Shown piece after piece: positions 3,822 through 7,691 of a stretch of 7,691 bases of DNA (positions are counted from its first letter, which is position 1; each line of letters opens with the position of its first letter). Position numbers and translations under genes: made by a program. The DNA is from Desulfobacteraceae bacterium (GTDB lineage Bacteria; Desulfobacterota; Desulfobacteria; Desulfobacterales; Desulfosarcinaceae): assembly GCA_027031325.1 (NCBI GenBank), contig JALVRI010000029.1, positions 1 through 7,691 of the forward strand, given 5' to 3'. The notes under the pieces are model-generated. The model worked only from the letters and a program-made list of their open reading frames with translations, made no database searches and was not told the DNA's origin.

Positions 3822-6388
3822 TTTTTCGGCATCCAGCGCAGCAGGGTTGACTTGGCCGTCAGGGCTTGGCGAACATCGGTGTTGCGGAAGCGGGCCTTCA
3901 TGAAATCGACTCCGAACAGGTTTGCGCCCCGAAGATCGGTACCTTCCAGTTTTGCCTTGTGGAGCAAGCTTTCGAAAAGGTTGGCGCCGGTCATGACGGC
4001 CCCGCTCAGGTCGGCCTCGATAAAGAGGGCCTTTCCGGCCGTTGCCCGGTAAAAAGAGGCTTGGCGCAGGTCGGCTTCGCTCAGGTCGGCGCCGTCGAGG
4101 CAGGCCTTTTCAAAGCTCGCTCCGCGGCAGCGGGCTCCACGCAGATTGGCTCCTTCCATGAAGGCTTGATCAAAGCGGGCTTCTTCAAATTTGCATTCAG
4201 CCGCGGCTCTCAGGTTGTCGAAACGGCAACGGCTGAAATCGGCCTTGCCGGCATCCACCTTGACCAGGGTTGCCTTGGCCAGGATGCTGCCGGCAAGGTT
4301 GCACTCCACAAGCAGCGCTTTGAAAAACAGGCTCCCGGAAAGATCCGCCTGGATGAGTTTGGCGGCCCGAAAATCGACGCCCATGAAAATGATGTTTTTC
4401 ATTGACGCTTTGCTGAAGTCGGCCTCCCGGGCTTTTGCATCGGAAAAGTCGGCCTTGTCACAAATGGCGCCACTGAACACAGCCCCGGCCAGGTCGGCTT
4501 CAGCCAGGCTCGCTGCGGTCAGGTCGGCCCCGCAAAGATCGGCCCGTTCCAATTTGCAGCGGCCCAGCCCGCTTTGAACCAGTTTTGCGTTCCGTAGTTT
4601 GGCTTTGGTAAGGTCGGCCCGCATCAGGGCGCAACGGGAAAGATCCGCCCCGCTCAAGTCGGCTCCGGCCAGATTGGCTCCTTCCAGGAAAGCTCCGCAA
4701 AGATCGACTCCGGAAAGATCGAGACCCGCAAGATCGAGGCCGGAAAGGTCCATATCATCCAGGCTCGTACCTTCACGGCAAGCCTTGAGCAAAATCCGGA
4801 TTCTATCGGCATCGGTCTCGGGATCGGGAGGGATTACCGGGGGCAGCAGGTGGCCGTAGCGCCGGTAGTTTTCCTGGAATGTTTTTTCAACCAGCAACAT
4901 CTTTTCGGTGAGCGCATCGTTGGCAATGCCCACGGCTTCAAACGCTGAAAGGGCCTCGGAGGCTGAAAAAACAGGCCTGGGAGCCGGCTCTTGCCGGCTT
5001 TTGTCCAGCAATTGTTCCCTGGAAAGGCCCTGGGCGGCAAGCTGCTCGGCAAGGACCTTTTCAGCCTGCCGGCGGCCGTTTTCAAGTTCTTCCAGGATCT
5101 TGTCCATGTCGGCAAGATCGTATTCCCGGCTTTCGGGCATCGGGATGAACTTGTCCGGGTCGAGATCCTGGGCGGCGAGTTTTTGCCTTACCCGGTCAAG
5201 ATCGGCTTTCATCCGGCGCTCTTGCTTGTCCTTTAGCATTTGTTCCCATTGATGGTCGGAATCGTCCCGGCTGTTCAGCATTTCGATTACCGCCGAAACT
5301 TCTCCTTCGGCGATCAGGTCTGTTTCGTCCAGCAAGGCAAGCCCGGCCCGGTTGGGGTCGCTCCGTCTTTCAAGGGCCTGCCGGTAGTGGGCCGGGCTTC
5401 TGGGCTTGTCTTGCCGGTTTTCATAGGCCAACAACAAGGTGGTGATATCCTTGGCCGTGTCGCTGGCAACCTCCGCCAGGCCGCGATAGATCAAGGCGGC
5501 TTTGAAAACGTCGGGAAAGAGCCAGACCGTGTCAAGCCGCAGTTCAAGTTCTTCAGGATCTTGGCCGGCCTCGTTGTGCTCCCGCCGGATAAAACAGCGC
5601 GGGCGGATCGGCGGCAGTTCGGCCGCAAGGGTTTCGTGTTCAGGGTGCATTCCCTCCACAAGGAAATCCTCCCCGCCACTGAAGAAACCTTCTGCCTGCT
5701 GGTCTTGCGGGGCGGCGTTGAAAAAGCTCCAGTCTAGATCGTCGGGCAGGCCGGGAAAGCGCCGGTCGAACCATGCCTGGTCGTAAGTACCGCATTTTGA
5801 AAAGCGCTGGGGCCACATGAGATCGAGGGGGCCGAAACCGGCCGGCCGGGGCCGATCCTTGGGCGAGCCAATGAGCTGGCCGGGAAGTTCGATGTTGGGC
5901 AGGGGCACTACTTTGCCCCGGCCGGGTATTTCCATTGCGGCAATGCCCTTTCCCAGGGGATTGGGCTTGTAGTCGGGCCCGCCAAAGGCGTGGGACCAGT
6001 CGATGGGAATCCTGGTGACCGGTTCAGGCTCACTAAGGGACCAGACAAGCCCGGCATTGCGTTTCCAGTAGCGGTCGCCGAACACGAAGAGGGTCTTGTC
6101 TATCGGACCCAGCCTGATCCTGACCCTGCCGGCCGGAACCGCTTTTGCACCGGGGGCGAAAAAGGAACCGTTGACCAGGATCTCGGCCCTGGCCTTGGGC
6201 ATGGCCTGGTCGAAGATTTGCTCTCCAAGCCTTTCAGGCACCAGTTTCCACAGATCCGTTTCCGGCTTAAGTTCCGGCCGGCTTCTGAAGTCGAAGAAAA
6301 CCAGCACCGCCGGGGACCAGAAATTCCGGCCGCGGTATTCAAATGTCCGAAAGAGCAAACCGAGTTTGAGGGGTTTGATGATTTTCAT
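3818..6388 (-). CDS. DUF2169 domain fused to pentapeptide-repeat beta-helix, 856 aa; putative T6SS adaptor
   Basis: The N-terminal region (about 1-320) matches DUF2169: an N-terminal strand block, then IDWSHAFGGPDYKPNPLGKG (about 129-148), the family's best landmark, and RPAGFGPLDLMWPQR (about 181-195). DUF2169 proteins are encoded next to vgrG and act as T6SS adaptors or chaperones; one in Agrobacterium is needed for delivery of the Tde2 DNase with its cognate VgrG. A charged helical linker follows (about 378-465; KDKQERRMKADLDRVRQKL). Residues about 546-841 form about 59 pentapeptides, with one phase shift near 724-733. The start ATG lies 10 nt after the vgrG stop and has only a weak GGTG-like ribosome site, so reinitiation after vgrG is likely. 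The stop overlaps the next start (ATGA). No signal peptide is present. The fusion suggests the adaptor carries its own rigid arm. Domain calls are secure; the adaptor role is inferred from the family. Confidence 0.92.
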   Translation of the reverse strand: MKIIKPLKLGLLFRTFEYRGRNFWSPAVLVFFDFRSRPELKPETDLWKLVPERLGEQIFDQAMPKARAEILVNGSFFAPGAKAVPAGRVRIRLGPIDKTLFVFGDRYWKRNAGLVWSLSEPEPVTRIPIDWSHAFGGPDYKPNPLGKGIAAMEIPGRGKVVPLPNIELPGQLIGSPKDRPRPAGFGPLDLMWPQRFSKCGTYDQAWFDRRFPGLPDDLDWSFFNAAPQDQQAEGFFSGGEDFLVEGMHPEHETLAAELPPIRPRCFIRREHNEAGQDPEELELRLDTVWLFPDVFKAALIYRGLAEVASDTAKDITTLLLAYENRQDKPRSPAHYRQALERRSDPNRAGLALLDETDLIAEGEVSAVIEMLNSRDDSDHQWEQMLKDKQERRMKADLDRVRQKLAAQDLDPDKFIPMPESREYDLADMDKILEELENGRRQAEKVLAEQLAAQGLSREQLLDKSRQEPAPRPVFSASEALSAFEAVGIANDALTEKMLLVEKTFQENYRRYGHLLPPVIPPDPETDADRIRILLKACREGTSLDDMDLSGLDLAGLDLSGVDLCGAFLEGANLAGADLSGADLSRCALMRADLTKAKLRNAKLVQSGLGRCKLERADLCGADLTAASLAEADLAGAVFSGAICDKADFSDAKAREADFSKASMKNIIFMGVDFRAAKLIQADLSGSLFFKALLVECNLAGSILAKATLVKVDAGKADFSRCRFDNLRAAAECKFEEARFDQAFMEGANLRGARCRGASFEKACLDGADLSEADLRQASFYRATAGKALFIEADLSGAVMTGANLFESLLHKAKLEGTDLRGANLFGVDFMKARFRNTDVRQALTAKSTLLRWMPKK
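3866..4753 (-). repeat. About 59 pentapeptide units in the C-terminal half of the DUF2169 protein
   Basis: This is the coding span of residues 546-841. Inward positions fall at residue 548 and every fifth residue to 723, then resume at 734 and continue to 839, one residue out of the old phase. Units such as GANLAGADLSGADLS near the start are canonical. The middle units (640-735) are the least regular. Confidence 0.88.
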
Positions 6389-6398
6389 GCCGCACCGG

Positions 6399-7691
6399 TC
6401 AGCCGATAACGTGTAATGGGCTCGTGTTCACCTCGATCCCGCTTTGATCGAGTTTAAAAGAAGTATAGCCGATATGAGCGTTGACCACCGATATATTGAT
6501 CTGTTTCAGTTCCGCAAGCAACGCAAAATGATTGGATACTTTAATGCCGGCGAAATTTTCGAACTTGGCACCCGAGTCGGTCGTGGCATCCATGCCGAGA
6601 AAGGTTTGATTGTTGGCGACGGTCCGGGTTTCAGTAGCGGCAGTTATACTGCGCATGGCGGAGACAATTTCGTTTAATATGGCGATGGTCCGGTTTTGGT
6701 TGCCCGTGATCGTTTTGGTTTCGGACTGGGCCGTGATCGAGCGACTGCCGGTTATGGTCTGGGTTTCGGAAGCGGCGTTGAAAGTACGGGATCCGTTGAC
6801 GGTATAGTTTTCACTGCCGGCGGTGAGCCTGCGCGCACCGGTTACGGTGTGCTCTTCGGAAGCGGCGGTCAGCTTGCGCTTGCCGGTGATGTCGATGGTT
6901 TCGTCGCTTTTGGCGTTGCGTTCATGTTTGCCCTTGACGGTGAGCTTGAGCTTCTGGTCGATGTTTTCGGTGCAGTTCTTCTTGACGTGCAGGGTACGGT
7001 TTTTTTCTATGGTGGTATTGTCGTTGCCACCGACCGTGTGGGTCCGGTTGTTGTTGATTTCAACATTCATGTCCTTCTGGGCGTGAATGTAGATCTCTTC
7101 GTGATCGGACTGGTCGTCGAAGCGGATTTCATTGTTACCTCCACCGCCGGTGGAAGTCTCACTCCTGATTCCGCTTTTGGTCTTTTCATCCGGCAGGGGC
7201 CAGGGCGGAACGTTGGTGCCGTGGTATACTGCCCCGGTGACTATCGGCCTGTCAGGGTCGCCGTCCACGAAATCCACGATAACCTCCTGGCCGATGCGGG
7301 GAATGAAGACCGCGCCCCAACCGGGCCCGGCCCAGGCCTGGCTTACCCGTATCCAGCAGGAGCTGTTTTCATCCTGCTGGCCGTTACGGTCCCAGTGGAA
7401 CTGAACCTTTATCCTTCCCAGTTCATCGGTATAGATCTCTTCTCCCGAAGGTCCGACCACCACGGCGGTATGCACACCCCGGATCCGTGGCCGCGGGGTG
7501 CGTCGCTCGGGCCGGATGGTGACCGAGGAAGGGACCGCCTTGAAACGGTTGAGGTATTCGCTGCCGGCCTCGGTGTCGGCCCTCTCGCCCAGTACCTGGG
7601 GTTGGCGGCCCTGGTGGACCACTTCGGTCAGCAGGTATTCCTGATTAAGGGAATCCAGGCTGTGCCCGGCCAGGGTAAAGGTGAAACCCGG
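6399..7691 (-). CDS. vgrG: Type VI secretion spike protein VgrG, C-terminal 430 residues (start outside window)
   Basis: The frame is open to the right edge, and internal GTG or ATG codons near 7622 are not the real start. The first visible residues (FTLAGHSLDSLNQEYLLTEV) belong to the gp27-like base. These are followed by SYLNRF-type and PSSVTIRP motifs, then the gp5-like OB domain with the VgrG hallmarks GRIKVQFHWDR, SCWIRVSQAWAGPGWG, PRIGQEVIVDFVDGDPDRP and VTGAVYHG (about visible residues 93-160). The needle follows: GNNEIRFDDQSDHEEIYIHAQKD, then a beta-helical shaft with six 15-residue repeats (visible 269-358). A unique end of about 70 residues finishes HVIG. VgrG trimers tip the Hcp tube and are pushed into target cells; the C-terminal end usually sets cargo and PAAR specificity. 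Full VgrGs are about 600-800 residues, so roughly the first third or more is missing. It is the first visible gene of the operon, 10 nt before DUF2169. Confidence 0.96.
   Translation of the reverse strand, partial: PGFTFTLAGHSLDSLNQEYLLTEVVHQGRQPQVLGERADTEAGSEYLNRFKAVPSSVTIRPERRTPRPRIRGVHTAVVVGPSGEEIYTDELGRIKVQFHWDRNGQQDENSSCWIRVSQAWAGPGWGAVFIPRIGQEVIVDFVDGDPDRPIVTGAVYHGTNVPPWPLPDEKTKSGIRSETSTGGGGNNEIRFDDQSDHEEIYIHAQKDMNVEINNNRTHTVGGNDNTTIEKNRTLHVKKNCTENIDQKLKLTVKGKHERNAKSDETIDITGKRKLTAASEEHTVTGARRLTAGSENYTVNGSRTFNAASETQTITGSRSITAQSETKTITGNQNRTIAILNEIVSAMRSITAATETRTVANNQTFLGMDATTDSGAKFENFAGIKVSNHFALLAELKQINISVVNAHIGYTSFKLDQSGIEVNTSPLHVIG
6618..6887 (-). repeat. Six 15-residue (45-nt) tandem repeats in the VgrG shaft
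   Basis: The six units run without gaps: TGKRKLTAASEEHTV, TGARRLTAGSENYTV, NGSRTFNAASETQTI, TGSRSITAQSETKTI, TGNQNRTIAILNEIV, SAMRSITAATETRTV. The consensus is TGxRxITAxSExxTV/I. They continue the gp5-type beta-helix with a fixed 15-residue period; the fifth unit is the most divergent. Confidence 0.85.

Noticed and set aside
3866..4405. Plus-strand open frame of 179 codons with Gly/Val/Gln periodicity
   Set aside because: This is the same antisense artefact, from the solenoid of the DUF2169 fusion.
2796..4753. The 15-nt periodic DNA considered as a CRISPR array or satellite repeat
   Set aside because: There are no identical repeats separated by unique spacers. The period tracks codons of pentapeptide proteins with open frames throughout.

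Overview
The window holds most of a type VI secretion (T6SS) spike-and-accessory operon on the minus strand, read from right to left. Next to it are a small divergently placed zinc-ribbon gene, an unassigned 257-residue gene, and the end of an FHA-domain gene on the plus strand. The DNA is GC-rich, with strong use of GCC, CTG and CCG. Gene content and protein style fit a Gram-negative proteobacterium in the broad sense, and a Desulfobacterota (former Deltaproteobacteria) host is my guess. Nothing in the window fixes the taxon.

Layout from right to left on the minus strand: (1) the C-terminal 430 residues of a VgrG spike protein, running off the right edge; (2) after 10 nt, an 856-residue protein that fuses an N-terminal DUF2169 domain to a long pentapeptide-repeat beta-helix; (3) overlapping it by 4 nt (ATGA), a 375-residue stand-alone pentapeptide-repeat protein; (4) after 13 nt, a 215-residue DUF3540 protein; (5) after 21 nt, a 133-residue DUF4150 PAAR-like tip protein. 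The tight spacing and shared direction make this one transcription unit, whose promoter lies outside the window.

Left of the operon, a 73-residue zinc-ribbon protein on the plus strand ends 6 nt from the DUF4150 stop, so the two are tail to tail. A reasonable sigma70-like promoter lies in the 99-bp gap in front of it. Divergent from it is a 257-residue minus-strand protein of no recognised family. That gene ends 14 nt from the stop of a plus-strand FHA-domain gene cut by the left edge.

Likely working model: VgrG forms the trimeric needle tip and DUF4150 the sharpening cap. The DUF2169 domain acts as loading adaptor. DUF3540 looks like a small spike-associated beta protein. The two pentapeptide solenoids are either rigid scaffolds in loading or cargo themselves. 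No recognisable toxin or immunity gene is present, and the cargo is the main open question. Secondary points are the apparent paralogy of the two solenoids, six 15-residue repeats in the VgrG shaft, and an FHA domain that has lost most phosphothreonine-binding residues.
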